A DNA stretch of 64,000 nt from Tetrastigma voinierianum (GCA_016808115.1 JAEQBH010006861.1:62001-126000), one strand, 5' to 3'. Shown: positions 22,893 through 35,327, counted from the first letter of the stretch. Numbers and translations: made by a program. The notes: generated by a model not told the origin, from the sequence alone.

Positions 22893-23250
22893 TTGGTCTT
22901 TTAAAGACTTCTTCCTTGCTGCTTCTTCTCCTTCACGTTTTATTCAAGATTTTATTCTCTCCATCTCTCTCTCTTCCACTAACGTTAATATTTTTCTAAT
23001 ATATCTTAAAACTTTTTGGGAACATGATGAAATATAATTTTCATCTTCTTCTCATTCTATGTGTTTTACCTTCCTCTGTTTTCCAAACTTTTCTTCTTGT
23101 TGTTCTGTATCCCACATAATCTTCTTACGGAAGAATGTGTTGAATCCTAGGGGATCTTCGCATTCATTCTCTTCCTATTGTGGCGAAATAATCCTTAATG
23201 ACAATGTTCCTACACGCCTCAGGTTTTTCTCAAATCAATTTTTATAACAA
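22893..23250 (+). repeat. LTR-like segment upstream of the copia gag gene
   Basis: This stretch from TTGGTCTTTTAAA to TTTTTATAACA is closely similar to 34743-35110. Shared blocks include GGGAACATGATGA, TCATCTTCTTCTCATTCT and TCTTCGCATTC. It ends 11 bp before the copia gag start at 23262, as a 5' LTR would. I see no clear tRNA-Met primer site after it and no target duplication pairing the two copies. An LTR pair is the likeliest reading but is not proven. Confidence 0.45.
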
Positions 23251-23261
23251 TTTTAAGGATT

Positions 23262-26200
23262 ATGGAGCCTACCGGTGCTACCAACGTTGCTGCTACTACC
23301 CCTTCCACCAATGATGATGCCACTACCAACGATGCACCTGGGATACCGATTCTGCCTACTTTTTGTATGCAAAGTCGTTTCCTGACATCTCCAAAATTGA
23401 AGTGTTCAATGGGGAGAATTTTAAGAGATGGTAGGAACAAATTTTTTCTATCCTGGATATGCATGGGATCGCATTCACACTCACAAACTCTAAGCCAACT
23501 AAACCATCCTCCAAACAACTTGAGCTTCAGACTCATGCCAACAAGGTTTGTAGACATACAAACTAATGAGTTATTCGATGTTTACTATTCTTACAAGGAA
23601 GCAAAGGATGTTTGGGAATCCATGGTTACCAAATACATCATTGAAGATGCTTGCAAACAAAAATTTGTAATTGGAAAATTATTACAAATGGGAGATGGTG
23701 GAGGACAAAGGCATCAAGGTGCTAATCAAAGAGTACCATAAGCTAATTGAGGATCTCAAGTCCGAAAATATCACACTGCAAGAGGAGTTTGTGGTTGGAC
23801 TGCTCATTGAAAAATTGCCTCAATCTTGGAGCGACTATAAGCAACAATTGAAACACAAGCACAAGCAACTATCACTTGCGGACCTGATCACACACATCAT
23901 CATTGAGGACACAAATAGGAAGGAACTCAAAGCTGCAAAGGCAAGGCAGATGACTTCAAGGGCAAATTTAGTTCAAGGCAAATTCACAAGAAAAATGGAA
24001 CGTATAACAACAAAAAACCTGATTTCATGCCTAAAGCCAATACTAATCCTATTTTCAAAAAGAAAGGAAATTATTGTGTGTGGAAAGTTAGGTCATCATG
24101 CACCTCATTGCAGGAGAAGAATGGGAAATGACAATCCTCCTCCCAAACCAAAGGCAAATTTGGTTGAAGGAGATGACATAATTGTTGCGGTCATTTCTCA
24201 AGTGTCTTATGGCCAATGTGAAAGAATGGGTGATAGATTCTGGTGCTACTAGGCACATTGTGCTAATAGAAATGCGTTTACCTCCTATGCTCTAGTAGGG
24301 GAAGGAGAAGAACATGTTTATCTTGGTGATTCTCAAAGTGCAAATGGCAAGACCTTGGCTCTCAATGATGTTCTTAATGTACCCAATATTAGAGCAAATT
24401 TGATCTCAATGGCTTTATTAGGAAAAAGGTGGGGTTAAAGTGTCATTTGAATTTGACAAGATTGTAATGACAAAAAATAATGTGTTAGTGGGCAAAGGGT
24501 ATTGTAATCAATGACTCTTTGTACTTAATGTTTCTGAATTTATGAACGAAACTGCATATTCTTCTGTTTTCTTGATTGATTCTATTGATATATGACATGC
24601 TAGATTAGGACATGTTAGTATTTCTTATATTAAGAAAATGCATAATCTTATCTTAATTTCAAGCATTAATAATACATGTATGAATAAATGTGAAATATGT
24701 GTTGAATCTAAAAGAACAAAGAAAACATGTGATTCCATATATAGAGAAACCGAGTTGCTTAGCTTAATTCAAACTAATATAGGAGACTTAAAACAAACCA
24801 TGACTAGAGCAGGCAAAAAATATTATGTGACATTTATAGATGACTAGAGGAGGCAAAAGATGAAGCTTGTGACATGTTTCTAGCATATAAAGCTAAAGTT
24901 GAAAATAAATTAAACAAGAAGATTAAAAGAGTTACATCTGATAAAGGTAACGAGTATGTTTTACTTAATGAATTTTGTGAAAAGGAAGGAATAATTCATG
25001 AAGTTATACCACCTTATTCACCTTAATCTAATGGAGTAGCGAAAAGGAAAACTAGAACCCTAAAAGAATGATGAACGCTTTGCTTGTTAGTTCTTGTTCA
25101 CATGAAAATCTTTGGGGAGAAGTTATATTATATGCATGTCATTTACAATATATATAAGAAAACCAGTAAGACACCATATGAGTTATGGAAATGTTATTTA
25201 CCTAACGTAAGATACTTGAAAGTGTGAGGGTGTCTTGCTAAAGTGATGCTTCCTGATCCTAAGAAAAGAAAAATAGGTTCTACAACATCTGATTGCATTT
25301 TATCGACTATGCTAAACATAGTGTTGCATATAGATTTCTTATTTTGAAAAGTAATGTTCTTGATTGCAATACTATTATTGAGACAAAAAATGCTCAATTT
25401 TTTTAACATCTATTTACTCTTAAAATTGATATTATTTCTCATGCACCTGTCAATCAAAATGATTTTGAGAATGAGGATTTGAGAAAAAGAAAAAGAATAG
25501 GAAAAGAAAATTCTTTTGCAAATGATTTTTATACATTCCTAATTGATAATGACCCTCAAACTTAATATGATGCTATTTCTTCTTTTGATGCTCTACTTTG
25601 GAAAGAAGCTATTAAAACTAAAATCGATTCTACTACTCAAAATAAAACTTGGATTTTAGTGGATTTACTTCCTGAGGCTAAACCAATTGGTTGCAAATGA
25701 ATTTTTAAAAGGAAATTAGATCTTGATGGATCAACTAAAAAAGATAAAGCAAGATTGGTTGCAAAAGGTTTTACCCAAAAAGAAAATGTTGATTACTTTG
25801 ACACTTTTACCCTCGTAACAAGAATTTTCTTTATTCGAGTTTTGATTGCTTTAGCTTCGATTTATAAACTTTGTATTCATCAAATGGATGTTAATATAAC
25901 ATTTTAAAATGGTTATTAGAAGAATAAATATATATGGTGCAACCTGAGGATTGTGTTGTTTCTAGCCAAGAAAACAAAGTTTGCAACCTTCCCAAATCCT
26001 TATATGGTTTTAAACAAACACCTAAACAATGGCATGAGAAATTTGATTAAGTTTTATTACTCGATTGTTTGTCTTTTATTGAAGCTGATAAATGTGTTTA
26101 TACAAAGTTTGTTGATGGTGATTGTGTGATTATATGCCTCTATGTGGATGATATGCTTATTTTTGGTGCTAGTCTTGATATAGTACACAAAACAAAATCC

Positions 26201-26286
26201 TTACTTGCTTCTAAATTTGATATGAAAGATATGGGAGAAGCAAGTGTAATATTGGGTTTTATAATCATAAGGAAGGATGATAGCAT
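23262..26286 (+). pseudogene. Ty1/copia polyprotein (gag, protease, integrase, RT), broken
   Basis: From 23262 (MEPTGATNVAATT) the sequence gives a UBN2-type gag (NELFDVYYSYKEAKDVWESM, then LIKEYHKLIEDLKSEN, LPQSWSDYKQQLKHKHKQ). A zinc-knuckle remnant follows (CGKLGHHAPHCRR near 24080). Next are a protease with a VIDSGATRHI-type site near 24230, an integrase (HARLGHVS near 24596, then KCEICVESK, VTFIDD) and a reverse transcriptase (LLWKEAIKTKIDSTTQNKTW, KARLVAKGFTQKENVDY, and LYVDDMLIFGAS with the YVDD at 26141-26152). The RT is cut at 26286 by a MITE. Many stops and frameshifts break the frame, so no active protein is made. The order gag-PR-INT-RT shows Ty1/copia rather than gypsy. Confidence 0.88.
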
Positions 26287-27278
26287 CAAGGATGAAAAAA
26301 ATCGGTTTTGACGGATATATCAGTATTTAGATTTTACGGATATATCGGAGATATATCGATGTTATAAATTATTCAAAATTTAAATATATATTTAATTTAT
26401 ATATCAAATTAGTTTTTGAGAATTTATATGAAATGATAATATCAATTAGATTTGAAAAAAACATTAAAATTCATTTTCTATGATTTATACAAAATAATTG
26501 GTTAAACGTTTATATACTATGACTAATTTTTTATATTTATATTTATATTTTAGAATAGTCTAAAAAAAAATACTATAAATAGTTTCAAAAGATTTCATTT
26601 AATAAAAGTTTTTAAAAATTGTTTGTATTTAAAGATTTGCACAATCATTTTTTTTAATGTAACATTTTTTCAATCTAAATTTTAATATTAATTATTAAAA
26701 ATTAATAATATTAATTAATAGGAAGACCCTTCATTTTCTCTCCTACATATGGTCTTCTCTAATTTTTTGCAATAATTAATGATAGTTATTATTAAGGAAG
26801 ACATTATAATAACAACCATCTCTTGATGTTCTCCTATTTTCTGTAAATAATTAATGATAGTAATTATTAAGGAATGCATAATAATTTCAACCATCCTTTG
26901 ATCTTCTCCTATTTTCTACAAATAATTAATGATAGTAATTATTAAGGAAGAAATAGAATAAGTGATATTAATTATTAAGGAAAGACTTTTCATTTTCTTT
27001 CCAACATCTCTCCATCTCCTCCCAATTCTTTGCTCTATAACGAGACACCCACCTCAAATATTGTTTTTTTTTTTTTGAAAATTTTCAATAAATATCGACA
27101 AAAAATCGAAAATTATCAACGATATATCGCCCCCAAATCAATATATCGCCAATATTTCCAATTTTTTGCCAATATTTCTGTCAATCGATTATCGATGTTG
27201 TATATCGTATCGATTGACATCGACACACAATATATCGGCATGATATATCATTCGATATATATCTGATATTTTCGAATG
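26287..27278. mobile_element. hAT-like MITE inside the copia RT, 992 bp
   Basis: It is flanked by a perfect 8-bp duplication GATAGCAT (26279-26286 and 27279-27286), the size typical of hAT elements. The ends carry many copies of a GATATATCG-type word in both orientations (left 26314-26362, right 27120-27268), giving a long foldback. The middle holds direct repeats with AATTAATGATAGT(A/T)ATTATTAAGGA at about 26776, 26846 and 26926. No transposase is present. Deleting it joins RKDDSI to the next part of the copia RT. Confidence 0.78.
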
Positions 27279-28083
27279 GATAGCATAGTAACATCGCGAG
27301 GAAGCGATATGTTGATACTTCTTAAAAGAAATTGGGCGATATGATGTCACACTGTAGGTACCCTTATGATGCTAGCAGCTAAATTAAGGAAAATAGAAGT
27401 GATCGTAACCGATACGAAAATGCCTGGTGTGGAAGTCTTATGCATTTAATAAATTTTTTGAGACCTGACATAGCACATATGTTGTGTGTAGATTGAGCAG
27501 GTATATACACAATCCAAATCATGATCAGAGGACTACTGTAGTCAGACTCATGAAACATTTGAGAGGTACCATGAGTTATGGTATTTGATATAGTGGATTT
27601 CCTGCTGTATTAGAACGATACAGTGATACTAACCAAATTTCTAATTCAAATGAGACAAAATCCATTAGTGGTTATGTACTCACCTTTGGTGGTGGTGCAA
27701 TTACTTGGAAGTCAACCAAACAAACTATAATTGCTAGATCCACTATGGAGTTTGAGTTTATTGCTTTGGAGTTAGTTGACAATGAAGCTGAGTGGTTGAG
27801 AAACGTCTTAGCAAGTAAAATGTTGGGTATAAAACCAACACCTTCGGTGTCTATGCACTGTGATTGCCAAGCAACAATAGCCATTGTAATGAATAAGACT
27901 TTCAATGGTAAAAATAGACACATTTGTTTGAGACATGAAGTGGTTAAGCAGCTACTAAAAGATAGAATTGTATCCATTGATTATGTGAAGTCAAAAATGA
28001 ATATGACTGATCCTCTGACTAAACCTTTGGGGAGAAAGTTAATGAATGAAACATCGAGGGGAATGGGACTTGAGCCAATTTGA
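27279..28083 (+). pseudogene. Ty1/copia RT end and RNase H
   Basis: After the MITE the reading continues with YRLSRYIHNPNHDQ-type sequence, VRLMKHLRGTMSYGI, KSISGYVLTFGGGAITWKS, KQTIIARSTMEFEFIAL, NEAEWLRNVL and HCDCQATIAI. It ends with the copia signature DYVKSKMNMTDPLTKPLGR and a stop at 28081. The RNase H part (27745-28083) is the longest intact stretch of the element. RNase H removes template RNA during reverse transcription; here it is an isolated fragment of a dead polyprotein. Confidence 0.88.
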
Positions 28084-28400
28084 GAAATTATCAGTGATAG
28101 TAACACAACCTTTGTGATTGGAGATCTCATGAATAAGGTTCATGTGGGTAATAAAAAATTACTTGATAACTCTGCTAGCACTATTAATTTTGTCCATTCC
28201 TATGATGTGAGAAGTGCTAGACTGCATTATATGTGAGGATGAACTAAAGTTCTTAATGATTTTCATATCCCATATGGGTGGTGTATTAATGCAATATACA
28301 CTTGATGAAATCACCTATGTGATTGTGGAGTGGGGCTTCTCCTATGAGATTATGACATAATTTCTATAGCACTCATTAATTACCAGGGGCACGCACGGCC
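28084..28400. other. Copia 3' non-coding tail
   Basis: This follows the polyprotein stop. It should run toward a polypurine tract and 3' LTR, but I recognise neither before the next repeat starts near 28.4 kb. Confidence 0.4.
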
Positions 28401-28403
28401 TAT

Positions 28404-30179
28404 TGTTAGTTATTTTCCGTAAGCGCACGGGTCACACAAGTAATACAGTGAACTAACAAGTCCAAATATCGATCCCACAGGGAAGGTGTGGTTTTAGTGA
28501 AGATCGAGTACCCCGGTTATAGAAGTCGTTCACTATTTGAGCAACTCGATGGTTGGGTGAAAAAAAGGTTTGCTAAACTAAACTAAACTAAATAAAACAG
28601 GGTGTGATCAATGTCACTCGCACAAGATAGATGTGCTCGGAATATAACTTCGGGAAAGATTCGAGTTGATTGTCTTTCCATTGATGCATTTTGGTTTATA
28701 TTGTTAAAGCGTTGATTAAGTGAGCGTCTGATTATTGCATGTCGAATCAGGCATGAAGGTTTACACTTTTGTGTCTTCCCTCAATTTCTCACACCAACTC
28801 CCTATTCTCCTTTTGGTCAATTTAGGTCATTAAGTATGGTACTTTTATAAGGCAGTGATTTCCTTAAGAATCCTATTGGTCACCTCTCAATCCATACAAT
28901 AAGACTACTCGGACTACACTCAGATCGATCACCTCTCGGTCCATACAATCCTTACATAATGCTGAGATGGTGCTACTCCTAATGAAATCCATCTAGTACT
29001 AGGCATTCCTAATTCCCTAGACTTATTTGATTAGGTTAATTAGTATTTTCAATTAACTAATTCATACCTTAAGAGACCCGGGACCCAGTTTTAAGGCGTA
29101 ATCAAGCGTCACCAAGGATGCCTAGTATGGGATAGAAGGCCAAACTCTCGTATGGATTATTAGTTAAAACTATAATAATCCCCAAGAACTACACCAACTA
29201 ACATCCACATAAGCATGAGTTCTGAAACCACTCTAAAGATATATAAAATCGAAGCATCCAACTTAAACAATCCAACCCTAGAGGAAGAAAGTTTAGCTAC
29301 TCATTGACCCCTTTAAATCTATCGAAAATCCTTGTCTATACATCCATAATATTGAAAGAGATAAAAAGTAAGAGTTAGAATCTAGAAAACAAATATGAGA
29401 TGAGAAATGCTCTGACTCGGCTCGAGTTGAATGAGTCCTATAGTTGATAGATTCTTCAATATCACACTAAATCCAAAGTAAAATAAACAAAATCACAAAC
29501 CCTAAAGTGATTTAAGAAGAAGAGAGGAGAAACCCTAAGGAGGGTGTTATCCCTCTCAAAAACTGAACCCTAGACAAGTCTAAAGAACCCCCAATTTATA
29601 GGCATTAGGAAATAGGCCTTTAAAAGGGCTAAAAATGGCTAATTTCTACAAGGCCCAACGTCCTTCGTTGAGGCGAATGCGAACCAATAGCTTTCTTCTT
29701 TGCATGGCTCTAGTCTCACCCTCTCAATAAGGTACCATTCGTGAATACTGTCACCGCGCGGGAATAAATGGCTTCTGGCCAAAGGGTAAAACAATTTTCT
29801 GATCGAATGACTGATAACTTCCTTCTTATCCAAATCTCAAATGCAATGATTCGTCCTCACTAAATTCAAGAGAGCAGGAATCATCTATAATGCTTGAGTC
29901 AGCCGAGGCCACTGTAAGAATAAAATGCACAAATGCTGAGGGGTGTTGCATGTGGTATTTTGAAAATCCTCTTCGACTTCACGAGGCCATATCTTTTCAT
30001 CTCAACTCCCAATTTAGTGATCTGAAACTCACAAGTTTGAATGTGTGAATCTATCCATTATCATGCTTGAAGCCATGAGGTCACAGACAAACCTATGTTC
30101 TATCTTTTTGGGTCTCTTTTATGCTCTTCTTTTGCTTCAAATGTTTTAAGAGCTATAAAAATGATAAAATTTAAGCACA
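28404..30179. mobile_element. LTR-like insertion, boundaries approximate
   Basis: The opening part (TGTTAGTTATTTTCCGTAAG, then GCACGGGTCAC and ATCGATCCCACAGGGAAGG) has the layout of the solo LTR at 15770, and the 3' end near AATTTAAGCACA closes with CA. No pol is inside. I could not confirm a 5-bp duplication, so the ends are estimates. The minus-strand ORF 29639-29833 is not credible as a gene. Confidence 0.5.
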
Positions 30180-30393
30180 TTGTAGCTATTAAAAACACCA
30201 TAAAGTATATGATTGAGACAAAGATTTGGCATGGTAATAAAAGAAATGTATGAAAAGCACTCCAATAATCATTAGTAAAACAACGACAATAGCAAGAATT
30301 GTGGGGGTGTAATGTGATTGATAAGATTTTGGGGCCTGTGCAAGATTTTTTTGTTCAGAAGTTATAAATCTCATTGAATAATCTATGGTAGGG

Positions 30394-30702
30394 TCAAGAA
30401 TCCTGAAGGCAAAAACCTAGAGGGAACTCGCCTCTTCTGGCTCTCTAATAAAGAAACAGAAACAAATAGTTACATTTGAAGACACCTGAATGTGACAATA
30501 TCACCTGACAGAATTTCTTATGCTGAAAGGAATCGTAAACCACCTACCACCCTATTAAAATTCGGGTAATCCTATAGATGGTATGCACATATTTATCCCA
30601 AAATGATTCTAAATCAATTATAATAATGACGTGATATCAGATTAATTCGTGGAGCAAAAGGAAAAAAAAAGAGGAATGCTAACATGGAGAGAAACATGCA
30701 CA
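30394..30702 (-). repeat. 3' LTR of the minus-strand copia element
   Basis: This segment is homologous along its length to 34215-34536. Shared blocks include GAAGGCAAAAAC, AATGTGACAATATC, AATCAATTATAATAATGACG and GGAGAGAAACATGCACA. The right copy adjoins a primer-binding site read on the minus strand, so this left copy is the 3' LTR. A polypurine tract next to it is not evident. Confidence 0.75.
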
Positions 30703-32800
30703 GCATATGAGGCTACCGTGGGCCGATCTCGCTCACTTCCTCGTCATCAGATGTTGATCATTCCAAGTTTTTCCGCCATATCTCGCGGTTAACTCGGCAA
30801 AGGTTCTTCGTATAACATCATCCTAACATTTACAGCCCAATCTCAAAAAGCCCTCTTCAACTTTTCCTCATAGCGCCCAATCACTCTCACCTATTAGTCC
30901 CACTCCACATTGAACCTGATCTCTGAATGTTATTAACTGAGGATATCATTTGGCTTCGGGTGATAACACTTCATGGGATGCTCAACTGAACCTAATTTTC
31001 TTCCAATGTTCCGCTCAACCAGATTCTCACATACCCAAAATAATGGAAGAACTTAATTCGCCCAAAGACTACCATCATGCACAACACTGATTTGCTCTCT
31101 CGCTTCCTGCTAATGTGTCCACTCCTAAACAAACGAACAATAGCCGTAAGTCATCCCACTATCACCCAACCTCGCCAATCTGTGATCCCCGGAAAAAATC
31201 CTTCTCAAATCTCTTTCTTTGTTGTTCTTCGAAGCAGCTAGAGAGACCCTTTCCCTGTCATTTCGAGGCACCTCTCAACATTCTGTCACAAAGAGCCATA
31301 GTTTCGCTGGATTATCCAAGAACTGAATTTTACCATGCACAACGTAGGTGGTCATGTTCCGCCCATGAGAAAAAGATACAGACATGAGCCTCCCGCCACA
31401 TCAGACACGATTCCTTCCCTCATCATCTGAGTGACCACCCTTCTTCCTAAGCTTTAAGGCCAACTGATGAGAGCCCCGCCGCCGCATCCCAGCACCATCC
31501 CCTGTTTACCAGGCAAGTCCGTGCACCATTTGCGCTGTGAGATCTATACCTTTCTTGACTCCAGCAATCATCTGTGCACACCCCTCTCAGGCTTCGTACG
31601 TCCTTGATTCAAATTCCGAGCAGTACTTTGCAAGCAGGTCAATTTTCTTCATGGATACTTACGCGCCAAAAAATTATGTCGCCCAAGAGTTACATGGTAA
31701 TGATATCGGCTAGCCTCTTCTCGGAAGTGCTCTTCTACAAATAAACGTAGATCGATCGGAGTTACTACTCAACGACCGTACCTTTCACTACTCCAAAGTG
31801 GAACCGTTTCTCAAAACCAAAGTCTCCTGAGGATCAACAAGATCATACGACTTAGGTGTCCGCGAACCTTGTCGGGGGAAATTGATGTAGTCTCAAGCCC
31901 GCCAGAATGTCCTGATGCAAACTTCTTTCCCAAGTCACCATCAGGAAGGCATTTTACTGCCGGGCAGGCGATCAACTGAGATTTATCGCCACATGCCAAA
32001 AGCAAATAAACAACGTTGTTGAGTTTGGCAAACGATGCCAAGTTTGATAGTCAATACTACATGATCGGTGGGTGAATCCTTTGCAACCAACTCGAGCCTT
32101 ATACACTCAGCGCCCCTCCACATTACCACATCTTGCCTCGTACTTTACCGGTGGAAAACCCACTTACACTAACTGCCTCTACCTCCCTGAGGTCAGTAAT
32201 TTCCCACTCACATCTTTCTTGCCGCCTTAACTCTTTCATCACATCGCGGCCTTCCACTTTGGGGATATCAAAGCTCATTTATCCCAGAACTCAGATTCAG
32301 ATGTTAGAAGTGAATGCATCTAAACGTAGTGTGATAGTCATCATAAGAGAATAAAATGTAAATGGAAGGCCGAGTGCATGATCTAAACCCTTCCTTCAAG
32401 CCATAGCATATTAAGAATAATGCATTTTCTAACTCAATCAACAGATCATCCAGTTAGAGAGCACTTCGCCACCCGAATTTGCTTCGATTAAATCTTACCA
32501 GCCGCGGTCATCGAGAAAGTGCTCTCTCCATTTCGATGGGTCATAATATCCCAGCGTCGCACAATGAACCAGCGCCGAGCCATGACTTAGCGGGAAACTT
32601 GATTTTTAAGACGGCAGACCACTGGCGATTTGAGAACTCAAGTAAAACTGATATTCCAGTTGAATTCTTCCCAATATCACTTCAGATAGAAAAATAAAGG
32701 CCGGGTTTCAAAAAATGTGACATGATCCATTGAATTGTAGAATTTTCTCATGGATGTGAGAGGCAACACTTTACACTTTTATTTATAATAACATAAAGAT
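30703..32800 (-). other. Internal part of the minus-strand copia, RT not recognisable
   Basis: The RT and RNase H would be expected here on the minus strand. I see neither a YVDD motif nor other RT blocks. The sequence is less AT-rich than its surroundings. It may be a diverged internal region or unrelated filler DNA. Confidence 0.35.
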
Positions 32801-33500
32801 GCACTGAGCGACCTAGATCAAGTTTACTTGTGTCAAGGACGATGCAAACAAAAAACGTAACAATCTGGAAAATTTCGTGGGATCGATGGATATGAGACTA
32901 GTGGTCTGGAAGGGTCGCTGTAACAGGAGTGTTTGACAAGGTGTTTGGAATTTTAGTACCCTGACGCATCCCACATGAGGTAGGCTGCCGTAAGGACAAA
33001 GCCTTATCACTGGTAAGTGACCTGTAGAGAACATTAAAGTATCTAGCTGCACCCTCTAACAAATGCCTCAGTTTTTCCTTCACATTCTGCTTGGTCAGGT
33101 ATCAACACAAGAACTTAAGGAATCATCCCCTTTGCTAGAAATTCTCCTGAATGGAGTCAAGCACCTAAAGTAATCCCTAGCATTTATCGGACTTTAAATT
33201 TGTATTTTTTGATTGGAATTAGTGCAGATCATATTTTGAAATTTTTTGAAAATTTGACTGTTTGGATTTTCTTTCATGAGGAATACCCACGTTAATCTAG
33301 TGTGATCATCTATGAATGAGATAAACACCTAATCTGGTCATTTTTTATTCTTAACCAGTTTGAATATCGCTATGAATCATTGAGAGGAATGGACTAGGCG
33401 CTTTATAGGGTTGAATGGGAATGAGGCCGAACTTGCTTTGATAATTGACAGATTTCACACTCCAAAGTTTTGGATTTTTGTTAAATAGTGAAGAAATAAA
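32801..33500 (-). pseudogene. Ty1/copia integrase remnant
   Basis: On the minus strand the translation shows SPFLSMIHSDIQ, then after stops GVYLIHR and INVGIPHERKSK (integrase core around 33240-33440). Then come RHLLEGAAR, LMFSTGHLPV, GMRQGTKIPNTLSNTP and, in another frame, VLKFQTPCQTLLLQRPFQT (about 32830-33080). These match the copia blocks LIHSDIWGPS, TRxTWVxLMK, NRHLLEVARSLMF and RVLxFQTPxxxL. Frameshifts separate all blocks. The integrase would join cDNA to the genome; this copy is inactive. Confidence 0.7.
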
Positions 33501-34201
33501 TGCTTGAGATACATAACATTAGGATGACCCAGCCATTAATTGCTGCTTATAATTTCACTATCGTTATTTTGACATAGGCCAGAAAAAGAATTACCACTAA
33601 GCGCCATTTTGAGGTTGTTCTTGTGGATCGTGGTGCTCATGGGATGTAGAGTCAGGCATTCCTCGGCATTACCCGATCGTCTTCAGAATCGAATCCACGA
33701 AATTCACGGTGAGTAGAGGAGAAAATTAGTAATACACCTCTTTTCCTTAGTAGGTTGCACTAATTGATAATGATTGATCCAAGTTAGGGACAAGGAAGGC
33801 GGGTTGAGAGTAAGATCCCTTGATACTTACAAATTGACCTCATGCGGCAACCTTTGGCGGTATGAACCATCTACCGCTATTGATTTGTTAAATTATTTGG
33901 ACATGGGCTATATGTATAAAAATTGTCGCATCTCGATATATGATCGGATGCTCTGAGTCCACGATCAAGGTTTCACGTTTCTTACCAACAATAAAGGCGG
34001 CAAATTGCCTTTGTGAGCTAGGTTAGGAACCAATGGCTTTGATTGGAAGATGTGCCGGTTGAGAGGTTTCCATCGATGAGAGGATGAAGGCGATGAAATG
34101 ACTGTTTATCGAAGAAAGAGGAGGATGAGTTGTTGGCCATTCCAAGCATTTGGACGTATTTAGGCATAAATGAGATGGAGAAGAAGAGACAGGATTAAAC
34201 C
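33500..34201 (-). other. 5' internal region of the minus-strand copia (gag area)
   Basis: The ORF 34023-34232 on the minus strand runs out of the LTR and primer site and is not a clear gag. A weak copia-like pattern (NAWNGQQ, then SSHRWKPLNRHIFQSK) is visible. The stretch is degenerate. Confidence 0.35.
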
Positions 34202-34214
34202 TGCTCTGATACCA
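34202..34214 (-). promoter_or_regulatory. Primer-binding site (initiator tRNA-Met)
   Basis: On the minus strand the bases read TGGTATCAGAGCA directly downstream of the LTR, the usual plant tRNA-iMet primer-binding sequence. This fixes the element's orientation. Confidence 0.85.
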
Positions 34215-34536
34215 TGAAGAATTTGAAGGCAAAAACTCTAGAGGAACTCAGTCTCTCTTCTTATTTAAGCAATAAGAAAGAAATAGGAAATAAATAGCTT
34301 CTGATTTGAGACAGATGCGGAATGTGACAATATCCTTGGTTGAATTTCTCTTACCCAAAGGAAAGAGAATTAAACCACCGGTCCACCTTGCTTAAATTGG
34401 GTAATCATAGATGGTATACATATTTGTCTAAAAATGATTCCTAAATCAATTATAATAATGACGTTACATTGCATTAATTCAGGAAAGTTAAAAAAGGAAA
34501 AAAAAGGAATGCTAAATATGGAGAGAAACATGCACA
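34215..34536 (-). repeat. 5' LTR of the minus-strand copia element
   Basis: It runs from TGAAGAATTTGAAGG to AACATGCACA, 322 bp, has TG...CA ends in plus-strand reading, and pairs with 30394-30702. It directly abuts the primer-binding site. Confidence 0.78.
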
Positions 34537-34742
34537 AGCATGGTGACGTGAAACGATTTTCTTATGAGTTAAGTCTTATCTTTCTTGGTCTAGTTCATAG
34601 TCCTAAATACATTAGATTCGAGGCATTTACACCTATGTTAACCCAGGAACTTCTCTTTTTAAATTTTTTTTTTAAATATGTGGGGGTTTGTTGTATTTTT
34701 AACGGATATTTCAATAATAATAATAATAATAATCCTAACTTG

Positions 34743-35111
34743 ACTTGGTCTTTTAAATACTTTCCTTCCTACTTCATCTCCTTCACCTTTTTTTCAAGAT
34801 TTTATTAACGTAAAACATTATTCTCTTCTCCTTTCTCTTTTCTCTTTTCCACTAACATTAATATTATTTTTTTCTGATATATCTTAAAACGTTTTGGGAA
34901 CATGATGATGTACAATCTTCATCTTCTTCTCATTCTCCGTGTTCTACCTTCCTAGGTTTTCCAAACTTTTCTTTTTGCTATTCTGTATCCTGCATAATCT
35001 TCCTACGGAAGAACGTGTTGAATCCTGGGGATCTTCGCATTCCTTCTCTTCCTATTGTGGCAAATTAATCCTTAAGAACTCAGATCCACCTCAGGTTATT
35101 TTCAAATCAAT
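34743..35111 (+). repeat. Second copy of the 22893-type LTR-like segment
   Basis: It is homologous to 22893-23250 and ends TTTTTATAACA. The next base pair begins a polyamine oxidase exon, so the segment fills the position of the preceding intron. It is either the 3' LTR of the plus-strand copia or a separate copy. A short (AAT)n run lies just to its left (34713-34734). Confidence 0.45.
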
Positions 35112-35208
35112 TTTTATAACAGATCTTCCTCAATTTTCCTCACAAATTCTGGCCCTTTGGCAATGACACTGAATTCTTCATTTATGCCCTTGAAAAGCGT
35201 GGTTACTA
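35112..35208 (+). pseudogene. Polyamine oxidase, internal exon (broken)
   Basis: The exon reads IFLNFPHKFWPFGND, then TEFFIYALEKRGYYTI*Q in the restored family frame, with local frame slips. This matches the plant PAO block KIF(L/V)KFPxKFWPxGxxxEFFIYAxExRGYYxxWQ. PAOs are FAD enzymes that oxidise spermine and spermidine and give hydrogen peroxide. The Trp before the final Gln is TGA instead of TGG. The exon ends in CAG followed by GTAAACTAATG, a good donor. The FAD-binding N-terminal exons are absent to the left. Confidence 0.8.
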
Positions 35209-35327
35209 CACAATCTGACAGGTAAACTAATGCTTCCTTCTTTTGTATATGTATATATAGTCACCATTTGTTGTTATTGAAAGTTTTATGATGCAAATTT
35301 TTTATGGTTTTTTAATTTGTGGCAATT

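Noticed and set aside
30189..30374. Minus-strand ORF with a membrane-like hydrophobic run
   Set aside because: A short AT-rich stretch between two repeats; no start context or homology seen.
34434..34808. 124-codon ORF
   Set aside because: It runs across the copia LTR end, an (AAT)n run and the LTR-like segment, so it is a chance reading through unrelated pieces.
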